A stretch of DNA of 64,000 nucleotides from Lentibacillus jeotgali (GCF_000224785.1 NZ_AGAV01000015.1:1-64000); one strand, 5' to 3'; shown: positions 18,901 through 28,212, numbered from the stretch's first letter. Numbers and translations: made by a program. The notes: generated by a model not told the origin, from the sequence alone.

Positions 18901-19196
18901 TTGAATAGCTTGCTAAAGAATCCTTTAGCTTTCTCCTGATGATGTTCATCAACATAGGAAAGCTCGTAAACCTTGCCCTTGATGGTGACAAGACCATCAC
19001 TCACATCGAGGTTTTTCAATTGCAGGTCTTGGCCGCGGATAATTAAATAGCCCATAACCGTTTCCAGCAAAAACTCTTCGTTGTCAAAACTATCGACTTC
19101 TTTTACACCGGTTATCTCCAAGTTTTTTCGGTTTTTAACTGTTACAGTATGCTCCTGTTCTGTCCGATTAACGGATTGCTGTTCATAATAATTCAT
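18897..19196 (-). CDS. yabP: sporulation protein YabP
   Basis: A 99-residue member of the YabP/YqfC family, expressed in the mother cell under sigma-E in B. subtilis. Family features are the block ITGVKEVDSFDNEEFLLET and the C-terminal AKGFFSKLF. I start at the ATG at 19196, nine nucleotides after GGAGGG. A sequence CATACAGT on the minus strand (19223-19230) matches a sigma-E -10, but no good -35 is spaced correctly. Co-transcribed with yabQ. Confidence 0.9.
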   Translation of the reverse strand: MNYYEQQSVNRTEQEHTVTVKNRKNLEITGVKEVDSFDNEEFLLETVMGYLIIRGQDLQLKNLDVSDGLVTIKGKVYELSYVDEHHQEKAKGFFSKLFK

Positions 19197-19255
19197 ACAC
19201 TTCGCCCTCCTTATCACTATCACTGTATGATAAAGAGGACAAGTCTAGAACTATT

Positions 19256-19513
19256 CTAATTCACTTTCTCTTCACTGATTACTTTATACAAGCTTTCCGC
19301 TTCATCTTTTTTTGCCGCTTCTTTTAATGATGTCACTTCAAGTGTCACCGTTTTCTGGCCGAACTTTATGACCAATTCGTCACCTGTCGATAGGACTGTT
19401 GATGCCTTTGCAGGATTTCCATTAACCTTAATGCGTCCCTGCCCAGCGACTTCCTTTGCCAGTGTCCGGCGTTTAATCAGTCTTGACACTTTTAAAAATT
19501 TATCAAGCCGCAA
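19256..19513 (-). CDS. rqcP: S4-domain RNA-binding protein RqcP (YabO/Hsp15-like)
   Basis: An 85-residue S4 domain (LRLDKFLKVSRLIKRRTLAK at the start). B. subtilis RqcP works with RqcH in ribosome quality control, adding C-terminal alanine tails to stalled chains on the 50S subunit. The start is a TTG at 19513: homologues begin with MRLDKF, and AGAGTGAT lies just upstream. It starts 5 nt after the yabN stop, so the two are coupled. Confidence 0.93.
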   Translation of the reverse strand: MRLDKFLKVSRLIKRRTLAKEVAGQGRIKVNGNPAKASTVLSTGDELVIKFGQKTVTLEVTSLKEAAKKDEAESLYKVISEEKVN

Positions 19514-19518
19514 TACTA

Positions 19519-20970
19519 TCACTCTTTTCTTTTTGCCTGATTCCAGTAATGATCCATTTCTTCCAGAGGGGTTCCCTTAATGTCTTTCCCTTGAATCTCC
19601 AATTGTCTTTCAATGTGGGAAAAACGCGAAATGAACTTCCGGTTCGTCTGATTCAGTGCTATTTCCGGGTTTATTTTATAATACCGCGATATGTTGGCCA
19701 ATACAAACAATACATCGCCAAGTTCGCTTTCGAGTTCCGTCTGATCTTGTCTATCGATTGCCTCCTGGGTCTCGTCCAGTTCTTCCTGTAGCTTCTTCCA
19801 TAGATCCTGAATGTCATCCCAGCGAAACCCGACTTTGGCTGCTTTTTTCTGTAGTTTAAATGCCTTTGTCAGCCCCGGAACCCCCGCTGGTATGCCGTCC
19901 AGAACTGATTTCCGCTGATCACCTTTTTCCTCCTGTTTCAGCGCATCCCACGTTTTGTCAACAGCATCAACTGTATCAGCCGATTGGTCTTTAAACACAT
20001 GCGGATGGCGGTAAATCATTTTATCTGTGATCGAACGAATGACATCATCAATGGTAAAGTAGCCATCGTCTTTACCAATCTGACTGTGGAGCATTACCTG
20101 CAGCAGCATGTCCCCCAGCTCTTCCACAATACCGTCGTCATCCTGTTCATCAATCGCTTCAATTAATTCATAGACCTCTTCAATGGCATATTCACGAAGT
20201 GTTTCATGGGTCTGCGCACGATCCCACGGGCAGCCATCAGGTGCTCTTAACGCGGCAATGACTTCACGCAGGCGCGTAAATGTATGGCGCAGCATCTCCT
20301 CCGGTACGGGCGGAACATAAACGGAAATTAGATTATCAACCTCGGAAAAGGCATGATCCAGTTCTTCCAATTCAAGAGCAGTTATTTTTTCCTGAGTGGT
20401 GCCAGCTGCTCTAACAATCTTCACAAGATAATTCGGCGGCAGATCTTCAAGCAGTTCAAGCTTAACATTTGATGCGATAAACTGGTCATACACCTGACTG
20501 AAAACAATATGTTGATAATAATTCAATTGGCTGCGGTCAAACGCTGTTCCATCAACGAATTGAAAGCCGTCAATCGGATCAATTTTAAGAGACGTGAACA
20601 AAGCATCCAAGTAGCTGTGACCGCCTGTGATTTCAACCGGCACATCATCTTGTTCCAACAATAGCTGTACCGTTTTTTCGGCAAGCATCGGATGGCCTGG
20701 TACCGCATAAACAACGGAACTGTTCTGTGCTTTTCCCAGCAGTATACCAGCGATCTGTTCATATACATCCCCAAATTGGTCTGTTGCTTCGTATATGTGA
20801 TCAAAGGCTGTGAAAGTAATGTCCTCCTTCTTTAACTGCCTTACCGCCGGATGATCGACCGTACGGAGATATAGCGGCGTATCGCGATTGGTTAGTTTTT
20901 TATAAATGCCAAGTGTTAATTGATCCAGGTCACCGGCACCAAGCCCGATTATTTCGATTTTATGATGCAT
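19519..20970 (-). CDS. yabN: tetrapyrrole methylase / MazG fusion protein YabN
   Basis: A 483-residue fusion. The N-terminal part (residues about 1-220) is a SAM-dependent tetrapyrrole methylase-like domain (IIGLGAGDLDQLTLG, AVPGHPMLAE, ITGGHSYLDALF). The C-terminal part (about 240-480) has two MazG NTP pyrophosphohydrolase units with the metal motif EEVYELIEAI and ELGDMLLQV, then ELGDVLFVLANI. MazG proteins hydrolyse NTPs to NMP and pyrophosphate, a house-cleaning role; the methylase substrate is unknown. Its ATG abuts the yabM stop. Confidence 0.93.
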   Translation of the reverse strand: MHHKIEIIGLGAGDLDQLTLGIYKKLTNRDTPLYLRTVDHPAVRQLKKEDITFTAFDHIYEATDQFGDVYEQIAGILLGKAQNSSVVYAVPGHPMLAEKTVQLLLEQDDVPVEITGGHSYLDALFTSLKIDPIDGFQFVDGTAFDRSQLNYYQHIVFSQVYDQFIASNVKLELLEDLPPNYLVKIVRAAGTTQEKITALELEELDHAFSEVDNLISVYVPPVPEEMLRHTFTRLREVIAALRAPDGCPWDRAQTHETLREYAIEEVYELIEAIDEQDDDGIVEELGDMLLQVMLHSQIGKDDGYFTIDDVIRSITDKMIYRHPHVFKDQSADTVDAVDKTWDALKQEEKGDQRKSVLDGIPAGVPGLTKAFKLQKKAAKVGFRWDDIQDLWKKLQEELDETQEAIDRQDQTELESELGDVLFVLANISRYYKINPEIALNQTNRKFISRFSHIERQLEIQGKDIKGTPLEEMDHYWNQAKRKE

Positions 20971-22550
20971 TAACGATCCCTCTCTTTATGTATTCGAATC
21001 AACACGGCAGCAAACGGAAACATGGACAGCTCTTTTTCTGTAAAAGCCCTAAGCCTAAGCAGCAAAATCAGATAAACGATCGCTCCTGCAATTGAAATGA
21101 ACATCACATAGAATAACAGTCCTGCTCTCGACGTAATCGGTTCAAACAGATAATCCATCCCAGCTAAAAAAACAGCCATTCCGGCCAAAGCTATCACAAG
21201 TGCGGTCCAATTCAAGTGGTTTGCCAGTTTCAGTTCAGGCAACTTCCGTTTTAATGCCATGATCATCATGGCGGCAAAAGCGGCTAAACCAAGCACAGTG
21301 GCAAGCGCACTCCCGGTTATCCCAAACAGCGGCACCAGCACCTGATTACCGGTCCATTTCAAGAAAAACGCAATGACAACAAAGCCTGCTGTCCGTTTCA
21401 TAAAACCCATTCCCTGCAGGATGGAAGCTGCTGTTATGCCGACAGAACTGAGCAAAATGGCGATAACCAGTATTCGCAGGCTCCCCGATCCGGCATCATT
21501 CTGAAACAATAGGACGTTTGCTTCCGGGAAAATGATCACCAAGCCCGCTGTTGCGCCCGCCGCCAAGTACGAACTGACAAGCAGCGCACTCCGGACAGAA
21601 TTACCGATTGCTTTCTTCCCGCTTTTAAGACTTTCTCCCGATACGGCCGGCACTAACGCTAAAGCAAACGATGATCCCAGAACCGTTCCGAGCTGAATAA
21701 GTGGCTGCCCGCGGTCAAAGATACCTTTTGCTTTCATTGCTTCGCGTTGTGACAGGCCAAATTCCTGCAAGCTTGGAATTAGTGTAAACGTATCAGCAAA
21801 TTGAATAATAATGAGAACCATATGGTTTAATGCCGCAGCAATACCCAGGACGAGCAATGTTTTCACATAATATTGCCAGGGTATTATCAATTGCTGTTTT
21901 TCTGATGGCCTGCAGCGGAAAAAGAAAATAAGAAGAATCATAATTGCCGTCAGAGTGCCCATGATGGAGGCAACAGCAGCTGCCTGTCCAATATTGTATA
22001 AATACTCCGGATGGCTGTAAATCCATATGGCAGCAGCAATAATCAAAAAGACCCGTGTCAGTTGTTCACCGATTTGGGAATAGGCTGTCGGCTTCATGAA
22101 ACGCCTTCCCTGAAACACACCTCGCAGGAGAGCGGAAAAAGGGATCAGCAAAAAGATAAAGGCCGCCAGTTCATATGTCTTCCTTAGTCTGTTATCGCCT
22201 GCCCATACAGCCATTTCCTCTGCGTTGAAAAACAGAAACAGAAAAACACTTCCCATCATGAGCAGCATAACGAGGAGCACCGGCAGATAAAAATATCGAA
22301 GTGAGACCCCTTTCCCTTGCGCTTTAAAATCGGCGATCATTTTTGATATCGCAGAAGGAAAGCCATATAAAGCTGCGATCAAAGCAATACCCAGAAACGG
22401 ATAGACCTGCTGATAAATATAGAAACCCATATCCCCGGTCAGATTCTGCAGCGGAATCCGGTAACCGGCACTCAGCAGTTTACTGAGAAAGCCTGCCAAT
22501 GTCAGCAATAAAGCACCTTTCATCAATTTGTTCTGCTGATTTTCACCCAT
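20970..22550 (-). CDS. yabM: MOP/MVF-family polysaccharide flippase-like membrane protein (SpoVB-like YabM)
   Basis: A 526-residue multi-spanning protein with about 14 membrane helices, of the family that flips lipid-linked oligosaccharides. B. subtilis YabM resembles SpoVB and MurJ-type flippases; the exact cargo is unknown. The N-terminal GYRIPLQNLTGDMGFYIYQQ is typical of the SpoVB group. I use the ATG at 22550, which fits homologues and follows GGGAAAGG. A potential extended -10 (TGCTATAAT, 22585-22593) would start transcription upstream of this ATG but at or after the start of the longer frame (22586). Confidence 0.88.
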   Translation of the reverse strand: MGENQQNKLMKGALLLTLAGFLSKLLSAGYRIPLQNLTGDMGFYIYQQVYPFLGIALIAALYGFPSAISKMIADFKAQGKGVSLRYFYLPVLLVMLLMMGSVFLFLFFNAEEMAVWAGDNRLRKTYELAAFIFLLIPFSALLRGVFQGRRFMKPTAYSQIGEQLTRVFLIIAAAIWIYSHPEYLYNIGQAAAVASIMGTLTAIMILLIFFFRCRPSEKQQLIIPWQYYVKTLLVLGIAAALNHMVLIIIQFADTFTLIPSLQEFGLSQREAMKAKGIFDRGQPLIQLGTVLGSSFALALVPAVSGESLKSGKKAIGNSVRSALLVSSYLAAGATAGLVIIFPEANVLLFQNDAGSGSLRILVIAILLSSVGITAASILQGMGFMKRTAGFVVIAFFLKWTGNQVLVPLFGITGSALATVLGLAAFAAMMIMALKRKLPELKLANHLNWTALVIALAGMAVFLAGMDYLFEPITSRAGLLFYVMFISIAGAIVYLILLLRLRAFTEKELSMFPFAAVLIRIHKERDR

Positions 22551-22632
22551 CATAAACGCCTTTCCCGCTAACTCATTTGTCCTCATTATAGCATAAGAAA
22601 AGAGGCATGCTATACAATCACCTGCGCAAATG

Positions 22633-22672
22633 AAAAAAAGCGCCTTATTTTAAAAATAACGGCACTTTTTTC
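22633..22672 (-). terminator. terminator of spoVT
   Basis: On the minus strand the arms AAAGTGCCGTTATT and AATAAGGCGC pair with one bulge and are followed by a run of seven T. It lies about 50 nt after the spoVT stop. Confidence 0.75.
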
Positions 22673-22720
22673 CTAATGGATGAGTATGTTACTTAAGAAA
22701 ACGCAGTCAGTTGGAGTCGG

Positions 22721-23257
22721 CTATTCCATTTGCCTTGCCAGAAAACTTGAGGCTGTCTGTACTGATTTTTGTTCGACCTCACTCAGTTTATTCCCATCTT
22801 TTGAAAATAACATCACACAGCCGATTGGATCGCCGCTGGCAATAATCGGACTGATGCAATATGAATCAAGGTCTTCCTCCTGACCTTTAATAAGCTCAGT
22901 AGCAGATGGCTCCGTTTCATAAGCCATGGTTCGCTCCTCCATCGTCTTTTCTGGCTGTGAACCAATACTCTTGTTTAAGTAATCTTTTTTAGACTCGCCA
23001 GCCACCGCAATAACTTCATCACGATCGCAAATCAGAACCGGGTAGTTAAGCGAGTCAAACAGTGCTTCTGCATACTCGCTCGCAAAAGAGCTCAACTCGC
23101 TTATAGGAGAGTATTTCTTTAAAATAACTTCACCTTCCCGGTCAACAAATATTTCTAATGGATCACCTTCCCGAATACGCAACGTTCTTCTGATTTCTTT
23201 TGGGATGACTACCCTTCCTAAATCATCAATGCGACGTACAATTCCTGTTGCCTTCAT
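22721..23257 (-). CDS. spoVT: stage V sporulation transcription factor SpoVT
   Basis: SpoVT is an AbrB-type regulator that tunes sigma-G genes in the forespore. The 178-residue protein has the N-terminal swapped-hairpin DNA-binding domain (MKATGIVRRIDDLGRVVIPK, residues 1-20, through about 52) and a C-terminal GAF-like domain (about 56-178). The immediate ribosome-binding site is modest (GAGGG). A short open frame with a strong site overlaps its start. A sigma-G type promoter lies upstream, matching known sigma-G control. Confidence 0.96.
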   Translation of the reverse strand: MKATGIVRRIDDLGRVVIPKEIRRTLRIREGDPLEIFVDREGEVILKKYSPISELSSFASEYAEALFDSLNYPVLICDRDEVIAVAGESKKDYLNKSIGSQPEKTMEERTMAYETEPSATELIKGQEEDLDSYCISPIIASGDPIGCVMLFSKDGNKLSEVEQKSVQTASSFLARQME

Positions 23258-23310
23258 GTTAGGAAGCCCTCACTTTCTACGATGATTGTTCCTGGTGCAC
23301 GCATTTTCAA
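23254..23310 (-). CDS. possible leader peptide overlapping the spoVT start
   Basis: An 18-codon frame (TTG at 23310 or ATG at 23304, stop TGA at 23254-23256) whose stop overlaps the spoVT ATG as ATGA. Its ribosome-binding site GGAGG (23317-23321) is stronger than that of spoVT itself, six nucleotides before the TTG. It could couple translation of spoVT, or GGAGGT could be fortuitous. No similarity to a known peptide is recognised. Confidence 0.35.
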   Translation of the reverse strand: MKMRAPGTIIVESEGFLT

Positions 23311-23348
23311 ACGTTACCTCCAAGAGAAAAAAACACCAGTTGTGAGTT

Positions 23349-23378
23349 TAGTATGAAACATCTTAAAAGAACTATACA
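23349..23378 (-). promoter_or_regulatory. sigma-G promoter of spoVT
   Basis: On the minus strand, TGTATA (23373-23378), a 17-bp spacer and CATACTA (23349-23355). This fits the forespore sigma-G consensus (GHATR, CATNHTA). B. subtilis spoVT is a sigma-G gene. The leader to the ATG is about 85 nt. Confidence 0.75.
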
Positions 23379-23496
23379 TCGTTTATAAGTGCCGGGTAGT
23401 GCTTTTTATTAAAATGGCTTGTTTAATCACTGCCTTTTATGTTGCTGGAACCGCAGTTGACCTGAACATCGCTTTCTACAGAATCCAGACTCAGCC

Positions 23497-26400
23497 TCAC
23501 TCAACCCTGTCAACATCCGATAGCTGGCTGATAAATTTTTCGAGTATTTCATAGCGATGATGCTGTGTATCATTGTTCCATTTATACATAATTTTTAACT
23601 TTTGGCCCTCCGTTCCAAGCTGAATTTCCCGCCCAAACTGATTGGCCAAGCTAAATAATTTTGAACCGTCTATTTGCTGGCTGCGGTTTTGAGTGACAAC
23701 CACTTCAATTTTCTTCGGCTTCTCACTGATCGATTCAATCCGCTGTTCTTTTGCTTGCCTTTTCAATGACGATACAACAAATAAGTTCGCTACTTCTTCT
23801 GGATAATCCCCAAAACGGTCAATCAATTCATCGCGGAGATCCGATATGCCTTCAGACGTTGTGATTGATTGAAATTGTTTGTACATATCAATCTTTTGCT
23901 TTTCATCGTCAATATACGAATCCGGTATATAGGCATCAAGTGTAAGCGATAATTCCGGTTCCAGCGTTTCGATTTCATCGAGTTCTTTTCCTGATTGGCG
24001 TGCCTCAATAGCATCTTTAAGCATTTGCGAATACATATCAAACCCGACAGAATCAATAAATCCATGCTGCTGCGAACCGAGCAAATTACCTGCGCCCCGG
24101 ATTGACAAGTCGCGCATGGCAATCTTAAAACCGGAGCCAAGTTCCGTGAATTCTTTAATTGCTTCCAGCCGTTTTTCGGAGACTTCACTAAGCACTTTAT
24201 CTTTATTATAGGTGAAATAGGCATAGGCCACCCGATTAGAACGGCCGACCCTTCCTCTGAGCTGATAGAGCTGACTGAGCCCCATCCGGTCTGCCTGATT
24301 AACAATCAGCGTGTTGACATTCGGGATATCAACACCGGTTTCGATAATGGTTGTGCTGACAAGAACATCGTATTCACCTTCGAGAAAAGCAAAAATGACA
24401 TTTTCCAGTTCGGCTTCATTCATCTGGCCGTGAGCGACGGCTATCCGAGCATCTCCAACAAGCATTCCGAGATCTCTTGCCACTTTATCAATGTTCTCCA
24501 CCCGGTTATTGAGGAAATATACCTGTCCGCCGCGTGCCATTTCACGCTCAATAGCTTCCCGCACAAAGACAGGGTTATACTCCATAACATATGTCTGAAT
24601 CGGAAAGCGATTTTCTGGCGGTGTTTCAATAACCGACAAATCCCTGACCCCAAGCATCGACATGTGCAGTGTTCTTGGAATTGGTGTGGCGGTCAATGTC
24701 AGCACATCGACATTTGATTTCAGGCGTTTGATTTTTTCCTTATGCTTGACACCAAATCGCTGTTCTTCATCCACGACTAACAGACCCAGGTCACGATAGA
24801 TTACATCCTTTGATAATAAACGGTGCGTCCCGATCACAATGTCGATCTTTCCTGTCCGGAGACCTTCAATTGTTTCATTCTGCTGTTTTCGTGTGCGGAA
24901 TCTGCTCAGCATACCAATCTCAACTGCCTGGTTCTGGAATCGTTCCTGAATGGTTTCAAAATGCTGCTGGGCCAGAATGGTTGTCGGTACAAGGATCGCC
25001 ACTTGCTTTCCATCTGCCACTGCCTTAAACGCGGCACGGATTGCCACCTCAGTTTTGCCGTAACCGACATCACCGCAGAGCAGGCGATCCATGGGCCTTT
25101 CTTTTTCCATATCTGCTTTGATTTCAGCAATACAACGCAGCTGATCTTCCGTTCCCTCATATGGAAAGGAAGCCTCAAACTCATTCTGCAATTCCGTTTC
25201 TTCGCTGAATGCATACCCTTTTCGGGATTCCCGTTCTGCATAAAGTTTAATGAGGTCATCTGCTATATCTTCCACATTGGACTGAACTTTTCGTTTGACT
25301 TTAGCCCATTCACTTCCGCCCAGTTTATACAGCTTCGGTTCTTTGCCTTCTGAGGCGACATACTTCTGGACAAGATCGATTTGATCAATCGGCACATACA
25401 ACTTATCATCACCGGAATATTTGACCAGCATAAAGTCTTTATGCAAACCGTTCATTTCCAGTGTTTCGATCCCCAGATATTTCCCGATTCCATGATGCGC
25501 ATGAACGACATAGTCGCCCACTTTTAATTCTTGATAGTTTTTGATGCGCTCAGCATTGGTAATTTTCTGTCTTTTTCGCGGACGTTTTGTTTTCTTCCGG
25601 AAAAGTTCATTTTCCGTAATCAGCACAAGTTTGTGCATTGGAAATTCAATGCCGTTGCTAATCTCACCAACCGATATCGTTGGTCTCTGTACTGGCAGCT
25701 CAAGCTGGCTTGCCACATCCGCTTCAATCGAATAATCCATGAAAATGGACTGAATCTTTTCAGCTCGCTCCTCATTCGGGGCCAGGATCACTACAGAAAA
25801 ATCGCCTTTCTCCCAACGCTTCAGTTCATTTTTCAATAGGTGCATCTGCCCATGAAATTCCTGCATCGCCCTTGTCGATAAATTAACAATATTTTGCGGC
25901 TGTGTATTCGGAATATGACGCAGGAATACAGACATATATATGCGCTGATGCGTAATACTGTCCCACACCGAATTCCAGTCATATGAGAAGTGACTGTTTC
26001 GGACCATTTTATTGGCTTCCAGCAAGCTGCTATACCATTCAGCCTCTTCCGCATCAAGATTGGTTGCTGTTTCCTGGATTCTGCTCATTTCATCGAGAAC
26101 CACCAAGCCATCAGACGGCAAATAATCTAGCAAACTAGCTGGATGACTATAGAGGAAGCCGATATATTTGTACATTTCCTGAAAGTGTTCGAGGTTCTTC
26201 AAACGTTCGATATCATGTTCAATCGTTTCAGCTAGTTTCTCCTTTGCCTCCTGAGAGTTCACCTTCTTAAGGGACTCAGCTAATGCTGCTTCGAGACGTT
26301 GGGCGGCTGTCAGTCTATCTTCTTCTGTCAGCAGCATTTCCGTTGCCGGACCGACTGCCACAGCAGTCTTCTTATCCAAGGATCGCTGGCTTTCAGCATC

Positions 26401-27021
26401 AAAAAAACGAATCGAGTCAATTTCATCATCAAACAGCTCAATACGTACCGGATGTGTCTCGGTAACGGGATAAATATCAATAATACCACCGCGCCGGCTG
26501 AATTCACCCGGTGTGGTCACCATTGATACCCGTTCATACCCCATGTCAACGAGCGATGAGAGGTATGCATCCAGGTCAATTTGCTTATCGATTTGAAAGT
26601 CAAGCTGATACCGGGCCCAGTAATCGGTTGGCGGCAGCATCCGTTTTAACGCTGCGACCGGCGCAATCAAGATACCGGAGTCCTTTTTCGACCATTCTGT
26701 CAATGCCTCAATGCGCTGCGCTTTAAGTTCAGGACTGGCAACGGCAATTTCCGAGGCGATCAGTTCATTGACAGGATATAAATGAACGTGCTCCTCACCC
26801 GTAAATGCTGCCAAATCATCATATAGCTGCTGTGCTTGTGCAAGCTGGTGCGTTACAAGCAGAACAGGCTTTTGAAATGCTTTATTGATAATGGATACAA
26901 AAAGGCTCCGGGCAGATCCTGACAGCCCGGCAACCAGCTGTTCCTTCATCCCGTCAGATATTCCATTTATGACGGATGATACATCTTCTTTCGATCGTAA
27001 AAACTCATGTATACCCTTCAT
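23497..27021 (-). CDS. mfd: transcription-repair coupling factor Mfd
   Basis: Mfd removes stalled RNA polymerase from DNA lesions and recruits UvrA. The 1174-residue protein has UvrB-like N-terminal domains (GLSGSARSLF, YPVNELIASEIA, RRGGIIDIYP) and the RNAP-interaction domain (VGDYVVHAHHGIGKYLG). A RecG-like motor follows with Walker A GDVGYGKT, DEEQ (VVDEEQRFG) and TATPIPRTLHMS, then a TRCF domain. I start at the ATG at 27021, shortly after GGTGGGG, because homologues begin there and not at the upstream in-frame ATGs. It follows fin, the conserved order. Confidence 0.98.
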   Translation of the reverse strand: MKGIHEFLRSKEDVSSVINGISDGMKEQLVAGLSGSARSLFVSIINKAFQKPVLLVTHQLAQAQQLYDDLAAFTGEEHVHLYPVNELIASEIAVASPELKAQRIEALTEWSKKDSGILIAPVAALKRMLPPTDYWARYQLDFQIDKQIDLDAYLSSLVDMGYERVSMVTTPGEFSRRGGIIDIYPVTETHPVRIELFDDEIDSIRFFDAESQRSLDKKTAVAVGPATEMLLTEEDRLTAAQRLEAALAESLKKVNSQEAKEKLAETIEHDIERLKNLEHFQEMYKYIGFLYSHPASLLDYLPSDGLVVLDEMSRIQETATNLDAEEAEWYSSLLEANKMVRNSHFSYDWNSVWDSITHQRIYMSVFLRHIPNTQPQNIVNLSTRAMQEFHGQMHLLKNELKRWEKGDFSVVILAPNEERAEKIQSIFMDYSIEADVASQLELPVQRPTISVGEISNGIEFPMHKLVLITENELFRKKTKRPRKRQKITNAERIKNYQELKVGDYVVHAHHGIGKYLGIETLEMNGLHKDFMLVKYSGDDKLYVPIDQIDLVQKYVASEGKEPKLYKLGGSEWAKVKRKVQSNVEDIADDLIKLYAERESRKGYAFSEETELQNEFEASFPYEGTEDQLRCIAEIKADMEKERPMDRLLCGDVGYGKTEVAIRAAFKAVADGKQVAILVPTTILAQQHFETIQERFQNQAVEIGMLSRFRTRKQQNETIEGLRTGKIDIVIGTHRLLSKDVIYRDLGLLVVDEEQRFGVKHKEKIKRLKSNVDVLTLTATPIPRTLHMSMLGVRDLSVIETPPENRFPIQTYVMEYNPVFVREAIEREMARGGQVYFLNNRVENIDKVARDLGMLVGDARIAVAHGQMNEAELENVIFAFLEGEYDVLVSTTIIETGVDIPNVNTLIVNQADRMGLSQLYQLRGRVGRSNRVAYAYFTYNKDKVLSEVSEKRLEAIKEFTELGSGFKIAMRDLSIRGAGNLLGSQQHGFIDSVGFDMYSQMLKDAIEARQSGKELDEIETLEPELSLTLDAYIPDSYIDDEKQKIDMYKQFQSITTSEGISDLRDELIDRFGDYPEEVANLFVVSSLKRQAKEQRIESISEKPKKIEVVVTQNRSQQIDGSKLFSLANQFGREIQLGTEGQKLKIMYKWNNDTQHHRYEILEKFISQLSDVDRVE

Positions 27022-27102
27022 TTTTCCCCACCTGTTTACGTGCAAAAATGCCTTGATTTCCGTCATCGAGGGAACCAAAGCTTTTTCACCTGATATATTA
27101 TA

Positions 27103-27333
27103 TTATTGTATAAAATAGTCCAATTCATGATACTGCGGAAGACTTCCTAGTGACTCCTCACAGCTTTCACAGATGGACTTAATTTTGATATCACCATTCG
27201 CTTCATAGCTAATCATATCACGTTTATCCTCAGATGATAACTGATCCAGCCCGAGCATTGATGTGTCGACCATTTGCTGATCCAGTTTGCCGATCTTCTG
27301 GCCGCAATGTTTGCATTTATAGACGATTGCCAT
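27103..27333 (-). CDS. fin: anti-sigma-F factor Fin
   Basis: Fin (YabK) binds and inhibits sigma-F, helping the forespore switch to sigma-G. The 76-residue protein has a zinc-ribbon pattern: YKCKHCG near the N-terminus and SICESCEES near the C-terminus, with NDMISY-like KRDMISYEANGD between. The start is the ATG at 27333 after AGGAGGG, matching the length of B. subtilis Fin; an upstream in-frame ATG is unsupported. A sigma-F-like promoter is upstream. Confidence 0.93.
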   Translation of the reverse strand: MAIVYKCKHCGQKIGKLDQQMVDTSMLGLDQLSSEDKRDMISYEANGDIKIKSICESCEESLGSLPQYHELDYFIQ

Positions 27334-27367
27334 AAAATCCCTCCTCGAATAAACACAGGGTATCCTA

Positions 27368-27396
27368 AAGTTTATCCGAAAAGCGCACATTTATAC
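27368..27396 (-). promoter_or_regulatory. sigma-F-like promoter of fin
   Basis: On the minus strand, GTATA (27392-27396), a 14-bp spacer and GGATAAACTT (27368-27377). The -10 matches GGNNANAHTR except for the last base. B. subtilis fin is transcribed by sigma-F, giving negative feedback. Confidence 0.5.
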
Positions 27397-27465
27397 TTAT
27401 ATAATAGCTCAAAAAGGCGGCTGGCAAGAACCGTGAAGATGCAATAGTCATCTCACCGGAATACA

Positions 27466-28026
27466 TCAACTGTTAAAGTCGTTCATAACTTCGGCAAACG
27501 GCTTTTGCATCCAAGTTTCACAGGCATTAGCACTTTTTTCGATGCTTGATTGAACATCTTCCTGCTGTGCTTTTGAAAATGGCTTTAATACATAATCCAC
27601 AACGGGCACCGCGGTATCCGGTCTGCCGATACCGATACGCAAACGGTTGAATTCTTTTGTTCCGAGATGATCGATAATCGAACGGATGCCGTTGTGACCG
27701 CCATGGCCGCCCTTCTGACGCAGCCGTATTTTCCCCGTCGGCAGATCAAGATCATCAAAGATAACCAGAATATCTTCAGGTTTCATCTGGTAAAAGTTCA
27801 TTAATGGACGAACTGACTCACCGGAAAGATTCATAAATGTCTGGGGCTGCAGCAGTATGATTTTTTCACCTTCAGACGTTTCCACAGTGGATTTGCCGCT
27901 AAATTTATCCTTTTTCAGCTTCCAGCCATTACGTCCAGCCAGCTCGTCAATAACCATAAACCCAACATTATGACGGGTTTTAACATATTTTTTCCCTGGA
28001 TTGCCCAGACCCACGATACATTTCAT
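27466..28026 (-). CDS. pth: peptidyl-tRNA hydrolase
   Basis: Pth releases tRNA from prematurely dropped peptidyl-tRNA. The 186-residue protein has the family start CIVGLGNPGKKYVKTRHNVG with the catalytic histidine in RHNVGF (about residue 20). The signature GGHGGHNGIRSI is at about residues 107-118, and the conserved aspartate lies in DDLDLPTGKIRLR. It lies between ctc and fin-mfd as in B. subtilis. Confidence 0.97.
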   Translation of the reverse strand: MKCIVGLGNPGKKYVKTRHNVGFMVIDELAGRNGWKLKKDKFSGKSTVETSEGEKIILLQPQTFMNLSGESVRPLMNFYQMKPEDILVIFDDLDLPTGKIRLRQKGGHGGHNGIRSIIDHLGTKEFNRLRIGIGRPDTAVPVVDYVLKPFSKAQQEDVQSSIEKSANACETWMQKPFAEVMNDFNS

Positions 28027-28047
28027 CCTGCCACTTCCTTTATGCGG

Positions 28048-28155
28048 TTGTTCAAAAAGTCCGGTAAAAATGACACATCGATGTTTCTGGTTGGCTTGTT
28101 TCTCCGCTGCTCGAAACAGCGCCGCCTCGGTCCTTTTTATCCTCCTTTTTGAACA
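28048..28155. repeat. long form of the TTGTTCAAAAAG palindromic repeat (copy 2)
   Basis: A 108-bp element with outer arms TTGTTCAAAAAG and CTTTTTGAACA. Read on the minus strand it begins TGTTCAAAAAGGAGGATAAA and ends CCGGACTTTTTGAACAA, exactly the two ends of the 39-bp copy at 44608-44646, but with about 70 bp inserted between. It lies between ctc and pth. No coding potential is recognised. Confidence 0.6.
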
Positions 28156-28212
28156 GAGTCTTTATGGCATTATTTTACCACATTTATTGCTTTTTCTGTG
28201 TGAATGAAGCAA

